64,000 bases of DNA from Vagococcus luciliae. GTDB lineage: Bacteria; Bacillota; Bacilli; Lactobacillales; Vagococcaceae. Under the pieces are notes generated by a model that ran no database searches, was not told where the DNA came from, and saw only the letters and a program-made list of their open reading frames with translations. Positions within the stretch are counted from its first letter, which is position 1; each line of letters starts with the position of its first letter. Below, one piece after another: positions 44,416 to 55,007 of this stretch. A program made the translations under genes and the position numbers. The stretch is from NCBI RefSeq assembly GCF_024637875.1, contig NZ_CP102451.1, positions 1,429,001 to 1,493,000 of the forward strand, given 5' to 3'.

Positions 44416-46587
44416 ATGAAAAAAATCCAACAAGTGCCTAATGTGCTTGGTAAATACTATACCCCTTTAATTCTGTTTTTAATGTCATTAATCATGTTTA
44501 GTTTGATGTTTGGTAGTGTAAGACAAAAACAAGTCACTTATAAAGTGGGCCAATTATCAAGTGAAACAATACGCGCTAATAAAACCATTGAAAATAAAGA
44601 TGAAACAAAAGAAAAACAAAAGTTGGCAATGGAAAGTGTGACACCAGAGTACACTTACAATCCAGATGTTGAGACAAAGCAAATTGAATATGTTAAAACC
44701 ATTTTTGATTTAGTAAATCAAGTCAATGAAACAGCTGAAAAACAATATAATGAAAAAAAGAGTAGTTCAAAGCCTACTGTAGAAGATAAACTACCCATGT
44801 TAAAATCTAATTTTGAAAAATATAGTCAAAATGATATTGCATTTTTTCAGTCTTTTCCAGACACTTTTTATGAACAATTACTTGAGTTATCTAGTTCTGA
44901 TTTAACTAAACTTGAAGAAACGTCTGAGAACACATTGAAAACAATTTTGGCTAAACATATTAGAAATTCTACGCTTCAAGGGGAAAAACAAACAGCAAAA
45001 GAAATGGTGCAGTACGATGAGTTTAGTTCACAAGAGATTAATTTACTTGTGATGATTTTTGATAAAGCAATCGTAGTGAATGAAGTGGTAAACGATAAAG
45101 CAACAGAATCTATGAAAGAAAGTGCTAAAAATAATGTGCTTCCTGTGATGATTTATCAAGGTGAAATTATTGTCCGTGAAGGCGAACAAATTGATTCTAA
45201 GGCAATGGAGAAAATAAAGTTACTTGGCTTAACTAATCAATCTACGTCAACTTCGCCATTGTTATCTATGTTACTTGTTATTTTGTTACAAGTCGTATTA
45301 ATAGGGTATATTTTACGACATTCTAATCAAGAAGTACGTGTTAAAAGTGTTACCTTATATGCTGTTGCTATTACAGTGAGTGTTCTATTTATGAAATTAC
45401 TTTATTTATTTCAAAAAGATAATTTAAGTAATGTTTCTCTATTATTCCCAGCAGCATTTGGATCGGTTATTTTATATATGTTTTTAGATAAACGATGGGG
45501 ATTATTAATGGGGATGTTTCAAGCTATTTTTTCTATCTTTATTTTCTATAATTTAGCGGGAACCACATCACTATTAGTTATTTCACTTTTTTATATGTTT
45601 TCTGCATTTGTGTCAACTTTTTTAGTTAACGAACGAATAGGTGTACAATTAAAAGAAGCATTCTTTTTATTGATTATTATGCCAATTCTTTTTATGGCAG
45701 TATTAGTGATTTATCAAGGATTTAATATTGGTGATAGTCGTTCTATTACAACGTTATTTATTTCGACTGGTAGTGGGTTATTCTCATTTATTTTATCAAT
45801 TGGATTATACCCTTACATTGAATTATTATTGACTGATGATAGTGTGATTGTTTTAAATGAGTTGAGTAATCCAAATCAGCCTTTATTAAAACAATTACTT
45901 GAAGAAGCACCAGGAACCTATCATCATAGTATGATGGTGGCTAGTTTAAGTGCGAATGCCGTTGCTCAAATTGGAGGTAATTCTCTATTAACACGTGTGG
46001 CAAGTTATTATCATGATGTCGGTAAAATTAAACATGCTAATTTTTTCGTGGAAAATTTACCAGATGGGGCAGAAAATCCTCACAATTTCTTGTTACCATC
46101 AGATAGTAAAGAAATTATTTTTAGCCATGTAACAGATGGTGTGAAAATATTAGAAGAAGCTGGTATGCCTCAATTTGTCATTGATGTATGTCAACAACAT
46201 CATGGTACTACTTTGATGAAATATTTCTTTATTAAAGAACAAGAAAGAAATCCTGAAACAACAGAAGAAGCATTTCGTTATCCAGGTCCAAAGCCTCAAT
46301 CTCGTGAAGCAGGGGTTATTAATATTGCGGATAGTGCTGAAGCAGCTGTTAGAGCAATGGATCATCCAACAAATGATAAAATAAAAGACTTCGTCCATAA
46401 CTTAATCCAATCAAGGCTAGAAGATGGACAATTAATTGAGACCGGTTTAACCTTGGATGAAATTGCAATTATTGAAAAATCACTTGTTGATGGATTGTGC
46501 TCAACTTTCCATTCACGTATTAAATATCCTAAGATGAAATCTGAAGCAGAAAAAATGAAACAAGAACAAGAAGAAAGAGGGATTTAA
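44416..46587 (+). CDS. pgpH: Cyclic-di-AMP phosphodiesterase, PgpH-like (7TM-HD)
   Basis: A 723-residue membrane protein. The N-terminal helix (about 18-38) and an extracellular 7TMR-HDED domain (about 50-290, EREG-type sequence VREGEQI) precede seven transmembrane helices (about 295-490) and an intracellular HD domain. The HD motif is SYYHDVGKIKHANFF, and GTYHHSMMVASL precedes it. Homologues (PgpH) hydrolyse c-di-AMP to control potassium and osmotic homeostasis. AAAGGAG lies upstream of the ATG at 44416. ybeY follows after 2 bases. Confidence 0.92.
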   Translation: MKKIQQVPNVLGKYYTPLILFLMSLIMFSLMFGSVRQKQVTYKVGQLSSETIRANKTIENKDETKEKQKLAMESVTPEYTYNPDVETKQIEYVKTIFDLVNQVNETAEKQYNEKKSSSKPTVEDKLPMLKSNFEKYSQNDIAFFQSFPDTFYEQLLELSSSDLTKLEETSENTLKTILAKHIRNSTLQGEKQTAKEMVQYDEFSSQEINLLVMIFDKAIVVNEVVNDKATESMKESAKNNVLPVMIYQGEIIVREGEQIDSKAMEKIKLLGLTNQSTSTSPLLSMLLVILLQVVLIGYILRHSNQEVRVKSVTLYAVAITVSVLFMKLLYLFQKDNLSNVSLLFPAAFGSVILYMFLDKRWGLLMGMFQAIFSIFIFYNLAGTTSLLVISLFYMFSAFVSTFLVNERIGVQLKEAFFLLIIMPILFMAVLVIYQGFNIGDSRSITTLFISTGSGLFSFILSIGLYPYIELLLTDDSVIVLNELSNPNQPLLKQLLEEAPGTYHHSMMVASLSANAVAQIGGNSLLTRVASYYHDVGKIKHANFFVENLPDGAENPHNFLLPSDSKEIIFSHVTDGVKILEEAGMPQFVIDVCQQHHGTTLMKYFFIKEQERNPETTEEAFRYPGPKPQSREAGVINIADSAEAAVRAMDHPTNDKIKDFVHNLIQSRLEDGQLIETGLTLDEIAIIEKSLVDGLCSTFHSRIKYPKMKSEAEKMKQEQEERGI

Positions 46588-46589
46588 CG

Positions 46590-47066
46590 ATGGACTTGGT
46601 ACTCGTTGATAAAACAGACTCCTTATCTAAAGAACAATTAGAAATGGTTTCATCTATCATTGATTTTGCCGCAAAAAATGAAGAAATTGATTTACCAGAT
46701 AACACGGAAATGTCTGTGACGTTTGTAGATGATGTAGAAATACATCAAATAAATAAAGAACATCGTCAAAAAGATCGTCCAACAGATGTGATTAGTTTTG
46801 CTTTGGAAGAAGAGGATTTGTCAGGATTTGATTTTGATTTAGAAGAACTTGGTTTACCACGAAATATAGGGGATTTATTTATTTCTGTAGATCGTACGAA
46901 AGATCAAGCAGCTGAATTTAATCATTCATTTGATAGAGAACTTGGTTTTTTAACCATTCATGGTTTTCTTCATTTAAATGGCTATGACCATATGACGCCA
47001 GAAGATGAAAAAAATATGTTTGATTTGCAAAGAAAGATTTTAAATGATTATGGCTTGGAACGATAG
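46590..47066 (+). CDS. ybeY: rRNA maturation RNase YbeY
   Basis: A 158-residue metalloprotein. The zinc-binding HGFLHLNGYDH motif is near the C-terminus (HxxxHxxxxxH), and RPTDVISFALEEE and NIGDLFISVDR are family blocks. YbeY acts in 16S rRNA 3' processing and ribosome quality control. It starts 2 bases after the pgpH stop and overlaps dgkA at its end. Confidence 0.94.
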   Translation: MDLVLVDKTDSLSKEQLEMVSSIIDFAAKNEEIDLPDNTEMSVTFVDDVEIHQINKEHRQKDRPTDVISFALEEEDLSGFDFDLEELGLPRNIGDLFISVDRTKDQAAEFNHSFDRELGFLTIHGFLHLNGYDHMTPEDEKNMFDLQRKILNDYGLER

Positions 47067-47448
47067 ACAAACAGAAAAAAATCGTTGTTTTTGTCAGTCT
47101 TTGATTCATGCATTGCATGGATTAAAGACTGTTGTCGAAGAAGAAAGAAATATGAGGTATCATTTGTTTTTAGGAACAAGTGCGATTGTTTTAGGATTTA
47201 TATGTCATATTTCTAAATATGAATGGTTATGGCTAGTGTGTGCGATTGTTTTGGTTTTGATGGCAGAGATGGTAAACACAGCTTTTGAAGTATTGGTTGA
47301 TTTAGTAACCAATAAAACCTATCACTCGTTAGCTAAAAAGATTAAGGATATGTCAGCTGGAATGGTATTATTAAGTGCATGTTTTGCTCTTTTTGTCGGT
47401 ATGGTGATATTTTTACCTAAAATAATACATGTTTGGATTGGTAGTTAA
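47050..47448 (+). CDS. dgkA: Diacylglycerol/undecaprenol kinase family protein
   Basis: A 132-residue membrane protein with three helices. The catalytic block is EMVNTAFEVLVDLVTNK (E-x-x-N-T-A-x-E), preceded by the N-terminal amphipathic LIHALHGLKTVVEEERNMRYH. In Gram-positive bacteria this family phosphorylates undecaprenol rather than diacylglycerol. It overlaps ybeY by 17 bases and precedes era. The ATG at 47050 (MAWNDRQ) is chosen over 47044; either has only a weak site. Confidence 0.9.
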   Translation: MAWNDRQTEKNRCFCQSLIHALHGLKTVVEEERNMRYHLFLGTSAIVLGFICHISKYEWLWLVCAIVLVLMAEMVNTAFEVLVDLVTNKTYHSLAKKIKDMSAGMVLLSACFALFVGMVIFLPKIIHVWIGS

Positions 47449-47463
47449 GAAAGGATAAGATAA

Positions 47464-48369
47464 ATGTCAGAACAAAATTTTAAATCAGGCTTTGTTGCCA
47501 TAGTTGGTCGACCAAATGTTGGAAAATCAACTTTATTAAATCGAATTGTGGCTCAAAAAATTGCGATTATGAGTAATAAAGCTCAAACAACACGAAATAA
47601 AATTCAAGGAATTTATACAACAAAAGAAGCGCAAATTGTGTTTATTGATACACCAGGAATCCACAAACCTAAAAATAAATTAGGTGATTTCATGGTAGAA
47701 ACAGCATATAGTGCATTGCGCGAAGTCGATGCCATTATCTTTATGGTTAGTGCTGATATGCCAAGAGGACGTGGAGACGATTTTATTATTGAACGTTTGA
47801 AGACAGCAGATGCACCTGTGTATTTAGTGATAAATAAAATTGATACTGTTCATCCAGATGATTTATTGCCAATTATTGATGATTATCGTCAAGAGTTAGA
47901 TTTTAAAGAAATCGTACCAATTTCGGCAACAGAAGGAAATAATGTAGAACATCTATTAGAAACACTAGTAAATGATATGCCTGAAGGCCCCCAGTTTTTC
48001 CCAGATGATCAAGTAACAGATCACCCAGAGTATTTTATTGTGTCTGAGTTGATTCGTGAAAAAGTATTACAATTAACCGAACAAGAAGTGCCTCATTCTG
48101 TTGCGGTAGTCACAGAAAGCATGAAACGAGATGATAATGATAAAATTCATATTCAAGCAACTATCATTGTAGAACGTGATAGTCAAAAAGGAATTATCAT
48201 TGGTAAAGGCGGAAAAATGCTAAAAAATATCGGAACGAAAAGTCGTAAAGATATTGAAAATTTACTAGGAGACAAAGTTTTTCTAGAATTATGGGTTAAA
48301 GTACAAAAAAATTGGCGTGATAAACGTCGTGATTTACAAAATTATGGTTATAGAGAAACAGATTATTAA
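47464..48369 (+). CDS. era: GTPase Era
   Basis: A 301-residue GTPase that assists 30S subunit assembly. G1 is [16 protein letters not shown]2 includes [12 protein letters not shown]3 is [15 protein letters not shown], and G4 is VINKIDTV. The C-terminal KH domain (about 205-300) has [20 protein letters not shown], which binds the 16S rRNA 3' end. It follows dgkA and is followed by a small hairpin and recO. Confidence 0.96.
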   Translation: MSEQNFKSGFVAIVGRPNVGKSTLLNRIVAQKIAIMSNKAQTTRNKIQGIYTTKEAQIVFIDTPGIHKPKNKLGDFMVETAYSALREVDAIIFMVSADMPRGRGDDFIIERLKTADAPVYLVINKIDTVHPDDLLPIIDDYRQELDFKEIVPISATEGNNVEHLLETLVNDMPEGPQFFPDDQVTDHPEYFIVSELIREKVLQLTEQEVPHSVAVVTESMKRDDNDKIHIQATIIVERDSQKGIIIGKGGKMLKNIGTKSRKDIENLLGDKVFLELWVKVQKNWRDKRRDLQNYGYRETDY

Positions 48370-48393
48370 ACATGGAATTTTTCCATGTTTTTT
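48367..48393 (+). terminator. Hairpin after era
   Basis: AAACATGG pairs with CCATGTTT around AATTTTT, followed by TTTTAG. It probably attenuates transcription into recO rather than ending it fully. Confidence 0.6.
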
Positions 48394-48411
48394 AGTTGTT
48401 AAGGAGGTAAG

Positions 48412-49218
48412 ATGTTGAGAGGACCTCAAGAAATTAATGGACTTATTTTGTTTTCTAGGAATTATCGGGAAAGCGATAAATTGGTAAAAATATTTACAGA
48501 ATCTAATGGAAAAAAAATGTTTTTTGTGAGACATGCTAATAAAAAAAATAATCAAATCGGCTCAGCTATTCAACCATTTACGCAAGCGACTTTTATCGGT
48601 GATATGAAAGATGAGGGATTATCTTTTTTGAATACAGCTAAAGACATTTTCCCGTTTTTTGCGATTCAACAGGATATTTTTTTATCAGCCTATGCTACTT
48701 ATATACTTAATTTAAGTGATGCCGCCATTGAGGACAATGTATATGACCCTTTTTTGTTTGGTTTTTTAAAAGAATCCCTTACATTGATTAATGATGGCTA
48801 TGATGCCGAAATTATAACAAATATTTTTGAGATACAGATTCTTCAACGGTTTGGGATACAATTAAATTTCTCGTCTTGTGCTATATGTGGCAGTCAAAGA
48901 GAACCATTTGATTTTTCTGATAAATACCATGGTGTACTTTGCCAAAAACATTGGTCAATGGATGAACGTCGGTTTCATTATTCTCCAAGAGCCTTACATT
49001 TTATTAAATTGTTTAATGCCGTTAGTTATGAACAAATAAAAAGTATCAACCTCTCAGATGAAACGAAGCAACATATAAGACAAGTGATTGATTCGATTTA
49101 TGAAGAATATGTTGGTTTACATTTAAAAAGTAAAAAATTTATCGATGATATGCAAAATTGGAAAGAAATGATTCCAAAGAGAGAAAACAAAATTGACAAA
49201 CTGGATAATACCAATTAA
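48412..49218 (+). CDS. recO: DNA repair protein RecO
   Basis: A 268-residue recombination mediator that loads RecA with RecF and RecR. The N-terminal OB fold (GLILFSRNYRESDKLVKIFT) is followed by a helical core and the zinc cysteine set CAICGSQREP plus the VLCQKH region. An AAGGAGG site precedes the ATG. Its 3' end contains the promoter of the glycine T-box unit. Confidence 0.92.
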   Translation: MLRGPQEINGLILFSRNYRESDKLVKIFTESNGKKMFFVRHANKKNNQIGSAIQPFTQATFIGDMKDEGLSFLNTAKDIFPFFAIQQDIFLSAYATYILNLSDAAIEDNVYDPFLFGFLKESLTLINDGYDAEIITNIFEIQILQRFGIQLNFSSCAICGSQREPFDFSDKYHGVLCQKHWSMDERRFHYSPRALHFIKLFNAVSYEQIKSINLSDETKQHIRQVIDSIYEEYVGLHLKSKKFIDDMQNWKEMIPKRENKIDKLDNTN

Positions 49219-49221
49219 AAT
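49193..49221 (+). promoter_or_regulatory. Promoter of the glyQS T-box unit
   Basis: TTGACA (49193-49198) and TAAAAT (49216-49221) with a 17-base spacer; the -35 lies in the end of recO. Confidence 0.75.
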
Positions 49222-49227
49222 AAAGAC

Positions 49228-49433
49228 AACTTATATAAACATGTTGACAGAACTAAGTAAAAATGACAAAACTAACCAAAGCGAATTTGGGTCAGTGAAA
49301 GCCAAATGTTAGGAGTTATTTTGAAGGCATTCTTGAGTGTACAAAATGAAGCTGCCGTGGAAACGGAAGTAGGGTGGAACCGCGAATATTCGTCCCTATG
49401 TTTGATAGATTATGTCAAGCATAGGGATTTTTA
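49228..49433 (+). promoter_or_regulatory. Glycine T-box riboswitch upstream of glyQS
   Basis: The conserved T-box AGGGTGGAACCGCG is at 49371-49384; its TGGA pairs with the tRNA 3' end UCCA, fitting the U discriminator of tRNA-Gly. Upstream, AGCGAATTTGGGTCAGTG is the typical distal Stem I block, and a likely specifier GGC (49326-49328) is followed by A. The terminator (TCCCTATGTTTGA with TCAAGCATAGGGA, one G-U pair, then a T-run) is at 49393-49433. Uncharged tRNA-Gly should favour the antiterminator and raise glyQS expression. Confidence 0.93.
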
Positions 49434-49459
49434 TTATGTTAAAAATAGGAGGAAAAACA

Positions 49460-50365
49460 ATGAGTCAAACATTAACGATACAAGAAATGATTTTAGCTCT
49501 TCAAAATTATTGGTCAAATCAAGGATGCATGTTAATGCAAGCCTATGATACAGAAAAAGGGGCAGGAACAATGAGTCCTTATACTTTTTTACGTGCAATA
49601 GGACCAGAACCATGGAATGCCGCTTACGTAGAGCCATCACGTCGTCCGGCTGATGGTCGTTATGGCGATAACCCAAATCGTTTATATCAACATCATCAAT
49701 TCCAAGTGGTCATGAAACCTTCACCAGAAAATATTCAAGAATTGTATTTGGATAGCTTAAAAGTTTTAGGGATTGACCCATTTCAACATGATATTCGCTT
49801 TGTTGAAGATAACTGGGAAAATCCTTCTATGGGTTGTGCTGGTTTAGGTTGGGAAGTGTGGTTAGATGGTATGGAAATCACTCAGTTTACCTATTTCCAA
49901 CAAGTCGGTGGTTTAGAATGTAAACCCGTCACATCAGAAATTACATATGGCTTAGAACGTTTGGCTTCTTATATTCAAGAAGTTGAGAGCGTCTATGATT
50001 TAGAATGGACAAAAGGCGTGAAATACGGTGAAATTTTTGTTCAACCTGAATATGAGCATTCAGTTTATTCATTTGAACAAAGTGATCAAGAGTTATTATT
50101 AAACTTATTTAACAGTTATGAAAAAGAAGCAAAACGTGCGATAGATTTAGGCTTAATCCATCCGGCTTACGATTATGTGTTAAAATGTAGTCACATGTTT
50201 AACTTGCTTGATGCTAGAGGAGCCGTTTCCGTGACAGAGCGTGCAGGGTATTTAGCAAGAATTCGTAATATGGCTAGAGCCTTAGCTAAAGGCTTTGTTG
50301 AAGAACGAGAAAAATTAGGATTTCCATTATTAAAAGAAGTTATGGAGGAGGATATTCATGAGTAA
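49460..50365 (+). CDS. glyQ: Glycyl-tRNA synthetase alpha subunit
   Basis: A 301-residue alpha subunit of the bacterial alpha2-beta2 glycyl-tRNA synthetase, carrying the class II aminoacylation site. Recognisable segments are [37 protein letters not shown] and the glycine-site stretch [19 protein letters not shown]. The ATG at 49460 has AGGAGG well spaced; a longer frame from 49412 starts in the terminator and is rejected. The stop overlaps the glyS start by 8 bases. Confidence 0.96.
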   Translation: MSQTLTIQEMILALQNYWSNQGCMLMQAYDTEKGAGTMSPYTFLRAIGPEPWNAAYVEPSRRPADGRYGDNPNRLYQHHQFQVVMKPSPENIQELYLDSLKVLGIDPFQHDIRFVEDNWENPSMGCAGLGWEVWLDGMEITQFTYFQQVGGLECKPVTSEITYGLERLASYIQEVESVYDLEWTKGVKYGEIFVQPEYEHSVYSFEQSDQELLLNLFNSYEKEAKRAIDLGLIHPAYDYVLKCSHMFNLLDARGAVSVTERAGYLARIRNMARALAKGFVEEREKLGFPLLKEVMEEDIHE

Positions 50366-52432
50366 ACAATTTTTATTAGAAATCGGGTTGGAAGAAGTAC
50401 CAGCTCATTTAGTCACTCCAACATCGAAACAATTTGCTAAAAAAGCAGCAGACTATTTAAATGAAAATCGTGTATCTTTTGACAATATTGAAGTATTTTC
50501 TACACCAAGACGTTTTGCCATTCGTGTAAATGGTTTAGCAGATAAGCAAGAAAATATTGAAGAAAAAGCAAAAGGTCCAGCAAAAAAAATCGCACAAGAC
50601 GCTGAAGGTAATTGGACAAAAGCAGCGATAGGGTTTGCTAAAGGTCAAGGGGCAACAACAGATGATTTGTATTTTGAAACAATTAAAGATGTTGAATATG
50701 TCTTTGTTGATAAATTTATTGAGGGACAATCAGTGGAAACCATTTTACCTGGTTTAACTAATGTTGCAGCTCATTTAACTTTCCCAGTTACTATGACATG
50801 GGGAAATGGCGAGTATCGTTTTATTCGTCCTGTGCACTGGTTAGTGGCTCTTTTAGAAGATAATGTTATTCCTATGACTTTTTTGGTATTAATAGTTCGA
50901 ATAAATCTCGTGGTCATCGTTTCTTAGGTCAAGAAGCAATGATTAACCATTCATCTGATTATGAAACAGCTTTAGAAGAACAATTTGTTATTGCTAATCC
51001 TGTGATTCGTCAAGATAAAATTAGTAAACAAATTCATGAAATTGAAGAAAATAATCATTGGATAATCCCGCAAGATGCAGATTTGTTAGAAGAGGTTGTT
51101 AATTTAGTAGAATACCCAACTGTTTTTGTTGGAAATTTTGCTGAAAATTATTTATCTTTACCATCAGAAGTTTTAATCACATCAATGAAAGAGCATCAAC
51201 GCTACTTTGAAGTATTAGATCAAAAAGGCCAATTATTGAACCATTTTGTATCGGTTAGAAATGGAAACAGTGATTACATTGATAATGTGCGAAAAGGAAA
51301 TGAAAAAGTTCTTCAAGCTCGTTTAGAAGATGGGGAATTTTTCTATGAAGAAGATTTAAAATTATCAATTGATGATTATGTCCAAAAATTAAAATCAGTG
51401 ACATTCCATGAAAAAATTGGATCAATGTATGAAAAAATGCAACGAGTGGCGGTCATTTCTGAATTAATAGGATCATCTGTTGGTTTATCTAAGGAAGAAA
51501 TGACGGATTTAAGACGTGCTAGTGAAATCTATAAATTTGATTTAGTGACTCTTATGGTAGATGAATTCCCAGAATTACAAGGCATCATCGGCGAAAAATA
51601 TGCCACATTAAAAGGTGAAAGCGTTGGGGTGGCTCAAGCTATTCGTGAGCACTACTTACCAAAATCAAGCGATGGTGAGTTGCCTGAAAGTAATGTAGGA
51701 GCTGTTTTGGCGATTGCAGATAAATCAGATACATTATTATCTTTCTTTGCTGTGGGCTTAATGCCTAAAGGCTCAAATGACCCATATGCGTTACGAAGAC
51801 AAGCTTATGGTATTATTCGTATTATTGAGTCTAAAGGATGGGATTTCCCAATCATTCGTTTGCAACAACAAATGAAAGAACTAATTAATGAAGACATTGA
51901 AAGATTTGGATTAAGTATTGAGACAGATGAAGAAGTTTTAACAGAGTTCATCAAAGGTCGTATGAAACAATGGTTTAGTGGTAAACAAATTCGTCACGAT
52001 ATTATTGAGGCCGTCTTAGAAAGTAGACAAGAAAACTTGCATACGATGTTTGAAACAGCGGATATATTAGTCAATCATGCATCAGAGAATGATTTTAGAC
52101 CAACAATTGAATCTTTAACACGCGTTATTAATTTATCTAATAAAGCAGAAGATAAAGAAGTAGGAAAGATAAATCCAGAATTATTTGAAAATGATTCTGA
52201 GAAAAAACTTTATGAAGCCATTATGTCGGTTTCAGAAAAAGTGGGTGATTTGACACTTAATGAATTGTATGAAGAACTACGTCATTTAAATCCATTGATT
52301 GAATCATATTTTGAAGATACAATGGTTATGGTTGATGATCAAGCAATAAGAGAAAATCGTTTAAATCAATTAAAAATGATAGCAAATATTGCATTATCCT
52401 TTGCAAGTTTAGATCGTTTGATTGTTAAATAA
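50358..52432 (+). pseudogene. glyS: Glycyl-tRNA synthetase beta subunit, frameshifted in a T-run
   Basis: The beta subunit is read in two frames. The first runs from the ATG at 50358 through DNVIPMT and then hits TAG after a short garbled tail; the second begins in another frame with GQEAM and NHSSDYETALEEQF and ends normally at 52432. Reading ACT TTT TTT GGT at the join would need seven T residues; only six are present (50879-50884). Adding one T gives a 691-residue protein, the normal GlyS length, with intact sequence on both sides. Since glyS is essential in this lineage, a homopolymer sequencing error is the most likely explanation, but a real slippage-dependent gene is possible. Confidence 0.85.
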
Positions 52433-52470
52433 AAAAGTGGCTACTTGATTTAATCAGTAGCCACTTTTTT
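52431..52470. terminator. Bidirectional terminator between glyS and the class A PBP gene
   Basis: AAAAAAGTGGCTAC pairs perfectly with GTAGCCACTTTTTT, serving both convergent genes. Confidence 0.92.
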
Positions 52471-52477
52471 TATGTGA

Positions 52478-54841
52478 TTAATTTCTTCTGTTAGTTGTTG
52501 CTCTAGGTGTACTAAATGATTTCCATGCATTTTTATAATTATCATCGGTTCCACCAATACCAAATTTGAAAGTACTATCTTTAGGGCCATCAGTTGCATA
52601 AAAGCTTTCTACTTCTTTTGCTCCTTTTAAGTTGATTTGTTGATTATCTACTTTGACGGTGGCTACCTTTTCTCCTGTAAATTCGACGACCTTTTCTTTT
52701 TTGACAGAAGGGTCTAAGGTGAATTTTTCATTCACTTTAAATATATCAGAATTTCTTTGATACACATAATTTGTCATATAAGACCAATAAATCATATTTT
52801 GTTTGTTCCACGTTGAGCTCATTTGAGTGTTGTCATCGTAACCAATCCAGCTACTCATCGTCACTCCTGGAGTAGAAGCTGTAAACCAATAATCTTTTTC
52901 TAATTCCGATGTCCCAGTTTTTCCAACCCAGTCAGCTCTAGCAAGTGTTGGGTTAACAGATTGAAGGGACTCCTGAGCAGCTTGACCTGTTCCACTTTTT
53001 AGAACATCTCGCATCATGTCATTCATGATAGATGCTGTAGCCGGCTTAAAGACTTGGGTTGGATCAGATTTATGTTGATAAATGACCTCACCTTCTTCAT
53101 TTGTGATTTTATCAATGGAGAAGCCTTTATTATAGACTCCTTTATTAGCTAAAGTAGCATAAGCTTCTGTTTCCTCTAAGACCGTCATACCATAATCAGT
53201 TGCGCCAAGAGGGATTGATTCACGGTAGTACTCATCGGGATTAAGTCCTATATTCATTTTATCAAAATATTGTTTAGGATCTATACTTTGAAGCATATCA
53301 TTGTATAAATTAACCACCGGAATATTTAGTGACCATTTGAGTGATTCTCTTACAGATTTAAAGGAGTTACTCCCTTTATCAGAATAATTTTTTACTTCTT
53401 GTCCATTTTTGTATTTTAATGGATAATCAGATAATTTTGATTCTGAACCAATAATACCATTATCGATTGCTGGAGCGTAAGCTAAAATAGGTTTCATAGT
53501 AGAACCAGGTGAGCGTCTAGTTTGAAAAGCATGATTATTTTGATTTTGGCTATAATTTCGACCGCCAATAAAACCATAGATACGGCCAGTTTGATTATCC
53601 ATTAAAACACTTCCTGTTTCCAGTAATTTTCCACTGCCATCATCTAATACATAGCCATAATTATTTACCGCTTCTTGCATGGCATCATATGTTGTTTTAT
53701 CAATCGTTGAATGAATAGTATAACCGGAACGTGCAATATCTTTTTTGACTCTTTCGAAATATTGATCAAACAGTTGTTTTGAATTATTGATATCATCTTC
53801 TGTGTGTCCATCAGCTTCATAGTAACTTGGCATTAAAACACGTGTTGCTTCATCATATAGATAGGTATATAAAAAGCCATTTTCAGTATCCGATTTGGGA
53901 GAAGGTGCAATGAAATCTTGTTTCAAATCATAACTTTTTGCCGCTTCGTATTCTTCCTTAGTAATGATTTTTTCACGGTACATATTAAAGAGAACGTCAT
54001 CTTTTCTATTAAGTCCAGCACTTAAGTCATCTTTTAATTGTGCATCGTTTGTATATGGAGAGTATTCTATTGGACTTTGTGGTAGACCAGCTAAAAAAGC
54101 GGCTTGTGGTAAGGTAACCTCGCTAGCATGAACGCCAAATATTCCTAAAGCTGCTTCTTCAATACCTGCAATATTTTCACCATGATTATTTCGTCCAAAA
54201 GGAGAAACATTCAGGTAAGCACTTAAAATATCATCTTTTGACATGATTTTTTCAGTTCGAAGAGCAAGCATTATTTCTGAAGCTTTTCTTTTATAAGATG
54301 TTTCATTTGTTAAAACTTGTTGTTTGACTAATTGTTGTGTGATGGTTGAACCACCAGACTTACTTCCAATGCCAATGATATCAGACAAAGTTGCTCTAGC
54401 AACAGCTTTTGGTACGATTCCCTTGTGTTCAAAAAAGTTTTCGTCCTCAGTAGTAACCAACGCTTCCTTTATAAAATTTGAAATTTTATTTGATGAAATA
54501 TTTGTACGAATTAAGTCTGATTTTATTACTGAAACTAAAGAACCATCTGCATAAGTTATGTTAGACTGTTGATCTAAATCTGAAATTTTTTTGACAAGCT
54601 CTTCTTTTTCAGGTACATCAACGGTTTTAACTAAAGAAGCAAAATAGCCAATACCTGTTCCAATACCTAATGCAGCTAAAGATAAGCCTACAATAATTAG
54701 TAGAATAAATAACGATCGAAATACACGATAAGTGACATTAATGACAAATGGCCAATCTCGTTTTTTATCAGGTTCAGGGGTTTGAGTTTCCACTTCTTCT
54801 AGAGTATCTAAGGGAGTATCAAACTTATTGTCCTCGTTCAA
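52478..54841 (-). CDS. Class A penicillin-binding protein (bifunctional)
   Basis: A 787-residue bifunctional wall enzyme. An N-terminal cytosolic segment and one helix (about 40-70) precede the GT51 transglycosylase domain (TTEDENFFEHKGI with the catalytic glutamate, GGSTITQQLVKQ) and the transpeptidase domain. The transpeptidase has the active-site serine in RSPGSTMKPIL, WSLN (SxN) and GKTGTSEL (KTG). The C-terminal part is beta-rich and ends in basic RATTNRRN. It polymerises and cross-links peptidoglycan. It resembles PBP2a/PBP1b-type class A PBPs of Enterococcus; the exact paralogue name is not assigned. It is divergent from tyrS. Confidence 0.93.
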   Translation of the reverse strand: MNEDNKFDTPLDTLEEVETQTPEPDKKRDWPFVINVTYRVFRSLFILLIIVGLSLAALGIGTGIGYFASLVKTVDVPEKEELVKKISDLDQQSNITYADGSLVSVIKSDLIRTNISSNKISNFIKEALVTTEDENFFEHKGIVPKAVARATLSDIIGIGSKSGGSTITQQLVKQQVLTNETSYKRKASEIMLALRTEKIMSKDDILSAYLNVSPFGRNNHGENIAGIEEAALGIFGVHASEVTLPQAAFLAGLPQSPIEYSPYTNDAQLKDDLSAGLNRKDDVLFNMYREKIITKEEYEAAKSYDLKQDFIAPSPKSDTENGFLYTYLYDEATRVLMPSYYEADGHTEDDINNSKQLFDQYFERVKKDIARSGYTIHSTIDKTTYDAMQEAVNNYGYVLDDGSGKLLETGSVLMDNQTGRIYGFIGGRNYSQNQNNHAFQTRRSPGSTMKPILAYAPAIDNGIIGSESKLSDYPLKYKNGQEVKNYSDKGSNSFKSVRESLKWSLNIPVVNLYNDMLQSIDPKQYFDKMNIGLNPDEYYRESIPLGATDYGMTVLEETEAYATLANKGVYNKGFSIDKITNEEGEVIYQHKSDPTQVFKPATASIMNDMMRDVLKSGTGQAAQESLQSVNPTLARADWVGKTGTSELEKDYWFTASTPGVTMSSWIGYDDNTQMSSTWNKQNMIYWSYMTNYVYQRNSDIFKVNEKFTLDPSVKKEKVVEFTGEKVATVKVDNQQINLKGAKEVESFYATDGPKDSTFKFGIGGTDDNYKNAWKSFSTPRATTNRRN

Positions 54842-55007
54842 TTTATCACCTCATTCTTTTTATGTGCTCAATTATATCATTTTACAATTAATCATTATAC
54901 TTAGTCAAATTGTTTTGGTGTTCTGATATAAAAATCACATTTTAATCTTTCTTTTAGATTATGAATAGGTTAAGATTAGAGATGAATAAAATTAAGGAGG
55001 AACTAAT

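Noticed and set aside
49306-49548. 80-codon frame across the glyQ leader
   Set aside because: It runs through the T-box and its terminator; the RNA structure explains the sequence.
54842-55007. T-box upstream of tyrS
   Set aside because: The conserved GGTGGNACCGCG element and a terminator are absent in this 166-base gap.
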